Source of the DNA: Pseudomonadaceae bacterium
Lineage (GTDB): Bacteria > Pseudomonadota > Gammaproteobacteria > Pseudomonadales > Azotimanducaceae
Assembly (NCBI GenBank): GCA_024743175.1
Contig: JANSXA010000013.1
Coordinates: forward strand, 62,001-126,000
Length of the DNA: 64,000 nucleotides
Reading direction: 5' to 3'
The translations under genes and the position numbers were made by a program. The notes under the pieces were generated by a model. It saw only the letters and a list, made by a program, of their open reading frames with translations, was not told the DNA's origin and did not search any database. Position 1 is the first letter of the stretch. Each line of letters starts with the position of its first letter. Below are positions 34,216-42,228 of the stretch, one piece after another.

Positions 34216-34629
34216 TCAGACCGGCAGGCGCACCCGCGCGGTGCCGAATACGCGAGTTTCGTCAGCCGCGTTCTTCAAGGTCATATCCAGTTCAACCAGG
34301 CCGGTGTCTTCATCGATGTCCGTGACAACTGCGCCAATTTGACAGGGCTCGTCGGCGATCATAGGTGCACGGAAAACCGTATCAATGTGTTCTATGACCG
34401 CGTTATCACTCCACTGGTGAATTGTTGAAGTGAGGAACCCCATGCCCATGATGCCGGGCACCAGAGCGCCAGGCAGTCCTTGTTCGCGCGCAGCGTCGTG
34501 GTCTTCAAAACGTGCGCCACCCCAGCCCACGGCGTGGGCAAACTTGCTCACCTCTGTCAGCGATGTGTCCGGTGTAAATGTGGGTAACTCAGCACCAAAC
34601 TCAACGTCGGCAATGGTATCAATACTCAT
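34216..34629 (-). CDS. MaoC-like hydratase, small subunit
   Basis: 137 residues, one hotdog domain. It has GWGGARFEDHDAAREQG then VPGIMGMGFL, aligned with the MaoC block in which D-N-P-x-H is altered to ARFEDH, and a conserved GxxxxGMGFL glycine set. Its start overlaps the upstream stop by one base (TGATG). With the 146-residue hotdog protein at 34629 it resembles two-subunit hydratases such as ChsH1-ChsH2 of cholesterol side-chain degradation, where both chains are needed for activity. That parallel is inference. Confidence 0.78.
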   Translation of the reverse strand: MSIDTIADVEFGAELPTFTPDTSLTEVSKFAHAVGWGGARFEDHDAAREQGLPGALVPGIMGMGFLTSTIHQWSDNAVIEHIDTVFRAPMIADEPCQIGAVVTDIDEDTGLVELDMTLKNAADETRVFGTARVRLPV

Positions 34630-35069
34630 CAGTTGTTGTTCTCCCTGATCACCAGGCGTGAATCAGTAGTAGCCAGGTGGGTGTTGTCTGCATCAAACAA
34701 TTCGAGTCGCACAACTATCAGAATCATGCGTCCCGAGCGACCCTTTTTGTCATAGATATCGTGCAGATGGGTGCGACCGGTCAGCGGTACGCCGGCTCGC
34801 ACAGGCGCCAGGCATTCCACTGCCTTGCCGCCGTCCATTGGAATTCCGCCTAATTTGGGGAAATCAATGGGCAGGTGTCTGCCTGAAGCAAGGCTGCAGA
34901 GTATTGCGGGCGTTGCCTGAAAATCCGCGTGTTCCGGATTCAGATAAATCTCCCGTGTCTCACCCGAGGCACGCGCCGCGGTGACCATCTTTTCTGCATC
35001 GAGAACAAACTCTTTGCTGTCTATTTCCTGGTTGAGGAAATTCTCTTTCAGTGCTTCGATATCAACCAT
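34629..35069 (-). CDS. FAS1-like/MaoC N-terminal hotdog protein
   Basis: 146 residues from ATG 35069; a longer frame to 35102 would begin inside the divergent promoter. Single hotdog domain: IYLNPEHADFQATPAILCSLA, then IPMDGGKAVECLAPVRAGVPL, and GRMILIVVRLELFDAD, which is the N-terminal-dehydratase (MaoC_dehydrat_N) pattern. It forms the non-catalytic or substrate-binding half of a hydratase with the following 137-residue protein. It is the first gene of a two-gene unit, divergent from the racemase across the large palindrome at 35112-35150. Confidence 0.78.
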   Translation of the reverse strand: MVDIEALKENFLNQEIDSKEFVLDAEKMVTAARASGETREIYLNPEHADFQATPAILCSLASGRHLPIDFPKLGGIPMDGGKAVECLAPVRAGVPLTGRTHLHDIYDKKGRSGRMILIVVRLELFDADNTHLATTDSRLVIRENNN

Positions 35070-35111
35070 AACCCGTCCGCGACAAATTGCTGCGGGGATC
35101 ATATATGCTTG

Positions 35112-35150
35112 GGCAATCTCTGATCAATTATCAATTGATCAGAGATTGCC
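35112..35150. promoter_or_regulatory. 39-base perfect palindrome between MaoC pair and racemase
   Basis: Two 18-base arms with no mismatch (35112-35129, GGCAATCTCTGATCAATT, and its exact complement 35133-35150) around the three bases ATC. It sits midway in the 107-base gap between two divergent genes, 42 bases from one start and 26 from the other. A run TATTTTTC follows on the plus strand, so it could also act as an intrinsic terminator or attenuator, but its place between divergent starts favours a shared operator for a dimeric or double-dimeric repressor. Confidence 0.65.
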
Positions 35151-35176
35151 TATTTTTCAAGCGAAAGGAGAGAGTG

Positions 35177-36313
35177 ATGGGGCCATTAAACGGATTGAAG
35201 GTTATCGAACTGCAGGGTATTGGTCCCGGGCCTTTCTGCTGCATGATGCTGGCGGATATGGGTGCAGAAATTATTCGCGTGGACCGGGCTCAGGCAGTGG
35301 GTTCAGCAGCAAATGCAACGGATTTTCTTGCCCGTGGTCGCAAGAGTATTGGTGTTGATCTTAAAAGTGCTGAAGGCGTGGAAACGGTTCTGCAACTGAT
35401 TGAAAGAGCCGATGTTCTGGTTGAAGGGTTTCGGCCCGGAGTCACAGAGCGATTAGGTCTGGGCCCCGATGTGGCATTAGCGCGTAATCCGAAGCTGGTT
35501 TACGGGCGCATGACCGGCTGGGGTCAGACAGGCTCCATGGCACCAGTCGCCGGCCACGACATCAACTATATTTCGCTGTCAGGTGCTCTGCACGCCATTG
35601 GTGAGCCCGGTGGTGCGCCGGTGCCGCCATTGAATCTGGTAGGCGACTTTGGTGGCGGCGGTATGCTGCTGGCCTTCGGGATTGCCGCGGCGCTTTATGA
35701 AACCCAGAAATCTGGTCAGGGCCAGGTCATAGATGCTGCAATGACGGACGGCTCTGCCTTATTGATGAACGCGGTCTTCGGTCTGATGAACAGCGGCCGC
35801 TGGAGTCAGAATCGAGGTGAAAACCTGCTGGATGGTGGCGCTCATTTTTACGGCACCTATCGCTGTGCGGATGACAAATGGATATCCATCGGCTCTATCG
35901 AGCCTCAGTTTTATCAGCTGTTGCTGGAAAAAACCGGGCTCATTGATGACGCCAGTTTGCCGAAGCAGATGGATCGGGAAAAATGGCCGTTGCTGAAAGA
36001 GAAGCTGGTGACGGTGTTTGCGAGTAAGCCGCGGGATGCCTGGGATGAGATCATGCTGGGTACCGATATCTGTTACGCACCGGTGCTCGACTTTGATGAA
36101 GCGATCGCACATCCCCACAACGTTGCACGAAAAACGTTTGTCGAATCAGATGGAGTTACCCAGGCAGCACCGGCGCCCCGGTTTTCGCGGACAGAACCTG
36201 AACTGCCCCAGCCCAGCGTTGCACCGGGCAGCCACACCAACGAGATTTTACAGTCGCTGGGTAAAAGCGATGCCGACATCAGCGCGCTACATGCAAGTGG
36301 CGCGGTTGCCTAA
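35177..36313 (+). CDS. Alpha-methylacyl-CoA racemase (AMACR/MCR type)
   Basis: 378 residues from ATG 35177 (AAAGGAGAG six bases before). A family III CoA-transferase fold, but with the racemase catalytic set: His127 in GHDIN, Asp157 in LVGDFGG and Glu242 in SIEPQ, each one residue on from H126, D156 and E241 of the Mycobacterium tuberculosis enzyme. It converts 2R-methylacyl-CoAs to 2S so that they can enter beta-oxidation, as for methyl-branched fatty acids and sterol side chains. This is the strongest clue that the island handles methyl-branched or isoprenoid acyl groups. Probably a single-gene transcript under the palindrome. Confidence 0.92.
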   Translation: MGPLNGLKVIELQGIGPGPFCCMMLADMGAEIIRVDRAQAVGSAANATDFLARGRKSIGVDLKSAEGVETVLQLIERADVLVEGFRPGVTERLGLGPDVALARNPKLVYGRMTGWGQTGSMAPVAGHDINYISLSGALHAIGEPGGAPVPPLNLVGDFGGGGMLLAFGIAAALYETQKSGQGQVIDAAMTDGSALLMNAVFGLMNSGRWSQNRGENLLDGGAHFYGTYRCADDKWISIGSIEPQFYQLLLEKTGLIDDASLPKQMDREKWPLLKEKLVTVFASKPRDAWDEIMLGTDICYAPVLDFDEAIAHPHNVARKTFVESDGVTQAAPAPRFSRTEPELPQPSVAPGSHTNEILQSLGKSDADISALHASGAVA

Positions 36314-36403
36314 TACTTACAACATCAATAAAAACTCCCGTTGCCCAGGAGATATGATTTGAACTGAAGAGACAAATGCACACAGTTCGTTGGGGGATGA
36401 GCT

Positions 36404-36730
36404 ATGTTGAAGCGCTATACAGGAGCGGTTTTCGCTGTTGTACTGTGCTGCTCGCCGGTGGCCTATGCCGGCGAAGTAGCGACATGGGTAGACAATAATG
36501 GGGTAACCCATTTTGGTAACCCGCAATTTGCACCACCGGGTGAAGCTGAGTCGGTATCCGTAAAGCCTGCAAACGGCATGGACGTTGTTGAGACAAACGG
36601 CAATCGTCGATCCAGTTCATCTGGACCCAGTGTATCGGTTTTGAAGAGAACTCGGGTTGAGAACCCTCGGGGGTTCCGCGGTTTTGATCAACGCAGTCCG
36701 GGCAGTCGGTCAGGTCGCCGACGGTACTAG
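36404..36730 (+). CDS. Small exported DUF4124 protein
   Basis: 108 residues. Signal peptide about 1-22 ending AYA-GE, then a DUF4124 domain (ATWVDNNGVTHFGNPQFAPPGEAE), a small beta module found in gammaproteobacterial exported proteins, and a low-complexity basic tail rich in Ser, Arg and Gly (about 67-108). DUF4124 is thought to bind envelope components; function unknown. Its TAG stop and that of larC are the two strands of one CTAG at 36727-36730. Leader 36314-36403 has no obvious promoter motif. Confidence 0.75.
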   Translation: MLKRYTGAVFAVVLCCSPVAYAGEVATWVDNNGVTHFGNPQFAPPGEAESVSVKPANGMDVVETNGNRRSSSSGPSVSVLKRTRVENPRGFRGFDQRSPGSRSGRRRY

Positions 36731-37932
36731 CCGGAAGAGTTGTCTAACTGCTGATGCACATCAAAGTCGATGAGGGCTTTGGCATTGGCGTAATCAATTT
36801 CCGCGGCAACCGCACACGCAAGCACATCTTCGTACTCAGATTTCCAGCGCTGCTGGCCGTTGGGTTGGGTAACGCGCTTAATCCTCACTTCACCCAGGCG
36901 TGTAGTCAGCCTCAGTTCTTCCCGAGGCAACACGCGCTTTTCAAACGGCGTGATACGCAGGCCAATGGTGGTTGAGCTGTTCAACAGAGTATCCGCCACC
37001 TGATCTTTGTCTTCGGCATGACTCAGCGCCACGAGAATCTGCGCGGGACGGCCTTTTTTCATCAAAACGGGCTGCAGGTAAACATCAACGGCACCCGCTT
37101 TAAACAGGCTGTCAATCAGCGGCGCAAAACCTTCCGGGGACATGTCGTCTATATTGGCTTCAATTTTATAGTGCTGCGTTTTGGCCTGATCAGTACCGCT
37201 GGCAGATTGGTACTCACCCAGCGCCACGCGTAAAACGTTCGGCACTTCAAAATCTTTGTGGCCAATGCCGTAACCGATTTTTTTCGGAGTGAAAATACCA
37301 CGCGGCGAAAACTCACTCACGCAGGCGGTGAGGATCGCGGCGCCGGTGGGAGTTGTTGATTCCCCGCTCACAGTGCCGTAGGTGCACGGTGCATCTGCCA
37401 GCAGTTCCTGTGTGGCCGGTGCCGGCACCGGGAAACGGCCGTGCGCACAATTGACAAAACCACTGCCTACTTCGATCGGGTTGCACAGCACAACATCGGG
37501 TTGGAAGTGTTCAATGCATAGTGCTGCCGCAACGATGTCGATAATGGAATCCACAGCGCCAACTTCATGAAAATGCACCTGATCGGGTGCAACGTTGTGA
37601 ATTTTACCTTCGGCAACAGCGAGCCTTTCAAAAATCGCCAGCGCGCGATTTTCAACACCGGGGGCAAACTTTGCAGCCTTTATCATTTTTACGATGGTGC
37701 TGTGATGGCGATGGTCGTGGGCATCCTGCGCATTAACCTGACAACGGGTTCCCGCTATGCCCATTTTACTGGCGGGTGTCAGTTCAAGCTGATACTCACT
37801 GGTGACCGGAAGTTTCGCCAGTTCAGTGCGTAGCCATTGTTCAGGTACACCCAGGTCAACCAGCGCGGCCAGGTGCATATCACCTGACAGGCCACAACTG
37901 GGCTGATAGAAAAGCGCTGTCTGGCGGTCAGG
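36727..37932 (-). CDS. larC: LarC nickel-pincer cofactor biosynthesis protein
   Basis: About 401 residues from a TTG at 37932. LarC inserts nickel into the pyridinium-thioacid cofactor used by lactate racemase and relatives, hydrolysing CTP. Features: YQPSCGLSGDMHLAALVDLG at the N-terminus, the DHRHH metal-binding loop, HFHEVGAVDSIIDIVAA, and the CTP domain with EANIDDMSPEGF. The start is unsure: the family N-terminus fits TTG 37932, overlapping the upstream stop by five bases, better than GTG 37980, which would overlap by 53. The gene is one continuous frame, unlike the frameshifted larC1/C2 of lactobacilli. No larA, larB or larE is in the window. Confidence 0.88.
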   Translation of the reverse strand, partial: PDRQTALFYQPSCGLSGDMHLAALVDLGVPEQWLRTELAKLPVTSEYQLELTPASKMGIAGTRCQVNAQDAHDHRHHSTIVKMIKAAKFAPGVENRALAIFERLAVAEGKIHNVAPDQVHFHEVGAVDSIIDIVAAALCIEHFQPDVVLCNPIEVGSGFVNCAHGRFPVPAPATQELLADAPCTYGTVSGESTTPTGAAILTACVSEFSPRGIFTPKKIGYGIGHKDFEVPNVLRVALGEYQSASGTDQAKTQHYKIEANIDDMSPEGFAPLIDSLFKAGAVDVYLQPVLMKKGRPAQILVALSHAEDKDQVADTLLNSSTTIGLRITPFEKRVLPREELRLTTRLGEVRIKRVTQPNGQQRWKSEYEDVLACAVAAEIDYANAKALIDFDVHQQLDNSSG

Positions 37933-38977
37933 CAATATCGAAGTAGTCCGCTGAGGTTGCAGCTGCGGTGAAATTTTCACGCAGGTGTAGCAGGCTTTGC
38001 ATATCTGCGTTTACAACATCCAGGCCGTGTTCCAGCACATAAGCGTAGCTGCGTTGAAACTCAGACAGCTTGGCTTCGAGCAGTTTGGGTTCGTAGAAAT
38101 CGTTGAACGCATCCGGATTTCCCCAGCCCAACCATGCGCGCCCCGCGAGAAACCGACCCGCTTTCATACCAACCAGACCGATGCCGGCGTCTCGAGCTTT
38201 ATCAAGCAGAGGTCGGATACCGGTCATAGGGGGCGTGCCGTCAAGGACTGATTTATCCTCCCAGTCGTACCAACCACCGGGTGTAATGGCAATCATGGCA
38301 AGGTCAAACCAACCCGTATCTGCGGCGGTAGACAAAACATTTGCTGCATTCTGATGGGTCGACAGGCCAAGATAGCTGACTTTGCCAGCGGCTTTGGCAT
38401 CTTCAAAAGCCCGATAGATTTCTTCGTTGCTGATGACACTGACATTGTTGGAGGCCATGTAGTAGTACGCGTCGACATGGTCGACACCGAGCTCCTTCAA
38501 GCTGCCATCAAGATAGCCACTCCAACCTTTGGCAGCTGCTTTCGCCTGGGGCAGCGTAATGGTCTCATCCCAGTCAATATCGGTAGGCACGTACGCTTTA
38601 GAGATGAGAAAAATCTTTTCGCGATGGGTTTTCAGGAACGGTGCAAGGTTCTTTTCCGCGTCACTGTAGTAATCGCTGAAACCGACATCAAAAGTATTGA
38701 CGCCGGCATCAAAAGCCGCGTTCAATAAATCATCATGGGGCTCACGGGATAGTGTGGCGCCACAGCCGAAAACCAATCGACTGGATTTGTGGCCGGTGCG
38801 TCCCAGGGTACGGTACTTCATTTCCGGCCAGGGGCCGTTGAGACCGGCGGCCTCTTTGCCGTCGAAAATTGAAGCTTTGACGTCACCAGAGCGTAGCAGC
38901 GCCTGAGCGCCCACACCCAGCATGGTGCCATATTGAACGAAACGTCGACGAGTACTGGAAACAGCGGAATCCGACAT
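37928..38977 (-). CDS. Tat-exported aldo/keto reductase
   Basis: 349 residues. A twin-arginine signal (STRRRFVQYG, about 8-17, then a moderately hydrophobic stretch) suggests export folded with cofactor. The rest is an AKR barrel: RTLGRTGHKSSRLVFGCG, DVGFSDYYSDAE with catalytic Asp and Tyr, FLISKAYV with Lys, and YLGLSTHQ with the region of the His. NADPH is not available in the periplasm, so the cofactor use is a puzzle. Its stop overlaps the larC start, making the two genes one unit. Divergent from the DUF1800 gene over 106 bases. Confidence 0.85.
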   Translation of the reverse strand: MSDSAVSSTRRRFVQYGTMLGVGAQALLRSGDVKASIFDGKEAAGLNGPWPEMKYRTLGRTGHKSSRLVFGCGATLSREPHDDLLNAAFDAGVNTFDVGFSDYYSDAEKNLAPFLKTHREKIFLISKAYVPTDIDWDETITLPQAKAAAKGWSGYLDGSLKELGVDHVDAYYYMASNNVSVISNEEIYRAFEDAKAAGKVSYLGLSTHQNAANVLSTAADTGWFDLAMIAITPGGWYDWEDKSVLDGTPPMTGIRPLLDKARDAGIGLVGMKAGRFLAGRAWLGWGNPDAFNDFYEPKLLEAKLSEFQRSYAYVLEHGLDVVNADMQSLLHLRENFTAAATSADYFDIA

Positions 38978-39083
38978 GAATGCTCTCCCACAAGCAAATG
39001 TTGTCTGATTCTACGCTGCCTCAACCTGAGCAGGCAAATGGTGATAGGGTATTAACAGTCAGCAAGCGCTTACAGGAGGGGGT

Positions 39084-40895
39084 GTGCAGGCGAGACAGAT
39101 TAATCGGAATGTTGTTCTTTTAGGCACTTTGCTGAGTCTGCTGGTGACATTGCCGGTGGCAGCGCAATTAGATCTGGCACCGCTTCCCGATGAGTCCTGG
39201 AGTTCCAAACACGCTGGACATCTGGCTAATCGAGCCGGCTTTGGTGCGGGAGTGGCCGAGCGAGAAGCCCTGGGTCGTTTAACCCCGGGTCAGGCCGTGC
39301 AGCGCTTTGTGCACGGTTTAGACATTAATCCTCTGCAGCCGTTTGCTGCCTCCGATATTTTTGATCCGGGTCTGGATCCATTCCCGCCCAGTCGGCCCGC
39401 GGCTACAGCGCTGGCAAAAAGTCAGGGTCACGCGCTGGGTGTGCGGGTGAAACCATCCGGTAACCGACCGCTGCAGCCGGTGGTTGACCGCTTTTTCTAT
39501 TGGCTGCGCGCCAGTTATCTGGAAACTGATCGTGTCGCCTATTGGTGGGCCAATCGGATGCTGAATACAACACACCCTCTGCAGGAGAAAGTAGCGCTGT
39601 TCTGGCATGGCCACTTCGCAACCAATGAAGACAAGGTCAGGGACTATCGAAAAATGTTGCAGCAGCTGCAGTTGCTGCACAGTGAGGGCCTTGGAGATTT
39701 CAGAACCCTGCTGATCAGCATGGCGCAGAATCCGGCCATGCTGGCTTTTCTTGATGCAGGCGTGAACACAAAAGATTCACCTAACGAGAACTTTGCGCGC
39801 GAAATTCTCGAGCTGTTTACAATGGGCGTGGGTCACTACAGCGAAACAGACGTGCAGGAAGCTGCTCGTGCATTCACAGGCTGGCATTTCGACGGTCTGG
39901 ACTTTGTGATAAATGCACAGCATCAGGATCTGGGTGAAAAACAGTTTTTAGGTCGGCAAGGTCCGTTTGATGGTGTTGCCATCATCGATATCATTCTTGA
40001 ACAACCCCAGACCGCGAATTACATAGCAGCCAAGCTGTATCGTTATTTTGTGAATCAGGACCTGGCAGTAGAAGATGAACCACAGCTCGGTCAGGTTCTG
40101 CTCGACGTAGAATACGATATCGGCAGATTTCTCACGGTTCTGTTTCGTTCAAACGATTTTTATCAACCTCAGAACGTGGGTTCGCGGATCAAAGGTCCGG
40201 TTGAGCTTATGGTATCTACCTACAGGTACCTGGATTTACAGAGCATACCCGGTGTACCGGATTTCAATCGACAGAGTCAGGCGTTAGGTCAGCGGTTGCT
40301 GCATCCACCGACGGTGGCAGGATGGTCCCAGGGCCGCAGCTGGATCACGCCCAGCCTGTTGTTCGAGCGGGCAAATTTCATTCTGGACGTACTTTTTCCG
40401 GATCTCGGCTTTGTACCACCGGATCGATATCCAGTGTATACCCCTGAAATAGTCAATGTACAGGCGCGGCTGCGCCAGGGTATGAGTGTCAGCGAGGCGA
40501 CCAAGCCCACAGGCGTAGCCGGTGGTGCGGATGAAATGGCGGCTTCCAATCTACTTGCTGATCGTGATGAAGATTTCAATACCCGTCTGGGCAGCATGCG
40601 CGGTTGGCAGATGGCGCTGGAACGCGTGAAGCCCATTGAAAGGGCACCTGCAAAGATTGACCTTACAAATATGGTGCTCGCCGCAGAGTGTGCAACACCG
40701 TTACACGTCATCAGTTTTTTTGAACGTCTGTTTTTTGCTGTGCCTCTGCCACCGGAAGTGAAGGTGGAGCTGGCTAAACATTTGCGCACACGTTTGGGTA
40801 CTACTGATCTGGTGCAGGCGCAGACTTATATGGAGACGGCGTTACGCACGCTGTTACACGAGATGTTGAGTCTGCCGCAATATCAACTGGATTAA
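39084..40895 (+). CDS. DUF1800 exported protein
   Basis: 603 residues. Signal peptide about 9-27 ending AAAQLDL. DUF1800 features: HLANRAGFGAG, WWANRMLNTTHPLQEKVALFWHGHFATNEDKV, FLDAGVNTKDSPNENFAREILELFTMG, and GPVELMVSTYR. The domain is a large helical periplasmic protein of unknown function that almost always travels with DUF1501, as here (39-base gap). The pair is frequent in marine bacteria. The GTG start has AGGAGGGGG directly before it; an alternative GTG lies two bases earlier, out of frame. Confidence 0.88.
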   Translation: MQARQINRNVVLLGTLLSLLVTLPVAAQLDLAPLPDESWSSKHAGHLANRAGFGAGVAEREALGRLTPGQAVQRFVHGLDINPLQPFAASDIFDPGLDPFPPSRPAATALAKSQGHALGVRVKPSGNRPLQPVVDRFFYWLRASYLETDRVAYWWANRMLNTTHPLQEKVALFWHGHFATNEDKVRDYRKMLQQLQLLHSEGLGDFRTLLISMAQNPAMLAFLDAGVNTKDSPNENFAREILELFTMGVGHYSETDVQEAARAFTGWHFDGLDFVINAQHQDLGEKQFLGRQGPFDGVAIIDIILEQPQTANYIAAKLYRYFVNQDLAVEDEPQLGQVLLDVEYDIGRFLTVLFRSNDFYQPQNVGSRIKGPVELMVSTYRYLDLQSIPGVPDFNRQSQALGQRLLHPPTVAGWSQGRSWITPSLLFERANFILDVLFPDLGFVPPDRYPVYTPEIVNVQARLRQGMSVSEATKPTGVAGGADEMAASNLLADRDEDFNTRLGSMRGWQMALERVKPIERAPAKIDLTNMVLAAECATPLHVISFFERLFFAVPLPPEVKVELAKHLRTRLGTTDLVQAQTYMETALRTLLHEMLSLPQYQLD

Positions 40896-40934
40896 TCGGA
40901 TCGGATCAAGTCTAACCGGCTGATCGAGGGGAGG

Positions 40935-42146
40935 GTGAAAGTGCAACGACGCCGTTTTTTACAGGCTGGTGCTACGCTTGCAGGGCTGAGCAGCCTGCCG
41001 AAATTGAGTGCAGCAAAATCGGCAGATGCAGATGCAGATGCAGATGCGCCTGTGCTGGTTGTAGTTGAACTCTCCGGTGGCAACGACGGGCTCAACAGTA
41101 TTGTGCCGTTTGCAGATGATGCCTATTACCGTCATCGACCGAACCTGGGCATAAAACAATCAGACCTGCTGCCCCTGGATGATCACTTTGGCTTTAATCC
41201 CGGCATGCTTGGGCTGCAACGGCTGTGGCAGCAGGATCAGCTGGCGATTGTGCATGGATGTGGTTATCCACAACCGTCATATTCGCACTTTACGTCCATG
41301 GCTTACTGGCACACTGGCGTGCCACATCGTGGCAATGAGTTTGGCTGGCTTGGTCGCGTGGCGGATCAGATGGTGACCCAGCGGCGCGATGACATATTAG
41401 TGAACGTCGCCGCCAGCGCTTCACTTGCGGTGAAAAGCAAGGTACACACACCTGTTGTGTTTGATGATCCTAAACGCTTCTGGCGCAATGGCTGGCTCGA
41501 CGGTGTGCCTTCCATCCCGGTAGATACAGCCAGCAGTGATACGTCGGTGCAAAGTCCCAATGCGGCCTATCTGGAAGCTGTAAACCGCAGTGCTCAACAG
41601 TCGGCTGCGCGTATCAGACAAGCCTGGAACGACTACGATACACCTGTTGATTATGGCATCGCGCCGATGGACCTGCCCAAGGTAGCAGCGTGTATCCAGG
41701 CGGGTTTGGATACACAGATTTATCATGTGGCCTTTCGCAATAACGCTTTTGATACTCATGTGGCCCAACCTGCGCTGCATCGGCGACTGCTCAGCTATGC
41801 GTGTGACGGGATTTACGGCTTTATCAAAGACCTGCAGCGGTTACAGCAGGCTCATCGAGTTATTGTGCTGGTGCATTCTGAGTTTGGTCGGCGCGTGCCG
41901 GAAAACGCAAATCAGGGAACTGATCATGGCACCGCAAACTCGATGTTTCTGGTTGGCGAACCAGTTGTTGGTGGCCACTATGGTCAGCCGGCTGACCTGG
42001 TCAATCTGGTGGATGGGGACAACCTCGCGCATACCACAGATTTTCGTCAGGTTTACGCTACGGTGATGGAGCGCTGGTTAGGCGTGCCGTCGAAAACGGT
42101 ATTGTTTGACGAGTTTGAATTGATAGATGCATTGACGCCGCTCTAG
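40935..42146 (+). CDS. DUF1501 Tat-exported protein
   Basis: 403 residues. Twin-arginine signal RRRFLQAG at 5-12, then VLVVVELSGGNDGLNSIVPF, the DUF1501 opening, and FGRRVPENANQGTDHGTANSM, the closing motif; the fold is alkaline-phosphatase/sulfatase-like and may bind metal. Function unknown, partner of the preceding DUF1800 gene. Just after the signal the chain has SADADADADA, encoded by a hexanucleotide repeat at 41022-41045. Two GTG starts two codons apart are both possible. The next gene, a spinster-type MFS, starts after an 82-base gap. Confidence 0.88.
   Translation: MKVQRRRFLQAGATLAGLSSLPKLSAAKSADADADADAPVLVVVELSGGNDGLNSIVPFADDAYYRHRPNLGIKQSDLLPLDDHFGFNPGMLGLQRLWQQDQLAIVHGCGYPQPSYSHFTSMAYWHTGVPHRGNEFGWLGRVADQMVTQRRDDILVNVAASASLAVKSKVHTPVVFDDPKRFWRNGWLDGVPSIPVDTASSDTSVQSPNAAYLEAVNRSAQQSAARIRQAWNDYDTPVDYGIAPMDLPKVAACIQAGLDTQIYHVAFRNNAFDTHVAQPALHRRLLSYACDGIYGFIKDLQRLQQAHRVIVLVHSEFGRRVPENANQGTDHGTANSMFLVGEPVVGGHYGQPADLVNLVDGDNLAHTTDFRQVYATVMERWLGVPSKTVLFDEFELIDALTPL
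41022..41045 (+). repeat. Hexanucleotide tandem repeat (GCAGAT x4)
   Basis: Four perfect copies of GCAGAT in frame, coding Ala-Asp repeats at the boundary between the Tat signal region and the DUF1501 domain. Because the unit is a multiple of three, copy-number change would lengthen or shorten a linker without a frameshift. Confidence 0.8.
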
Positions 42147-42228
42147 GCGTGCATATGCTGCTGTGAGGGGCTCGCGGGTGATTTGCTAAACCGCTAGCAT
42201 GTGGAACTTTTGTTGAGGGGAGATCAAG

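Noticed and set aside
35112-35150. Simple terminator
   Set aside because: A T-run follows it, but it stands between two divergent starts with no gene ending there, so an operator role was preferred.
41022-41045. CRISPR-like or phase-variation repeat
   Set aside because: It is a short in-frame hexanucleotide repeat without spacers and cannot cause frameshifts.
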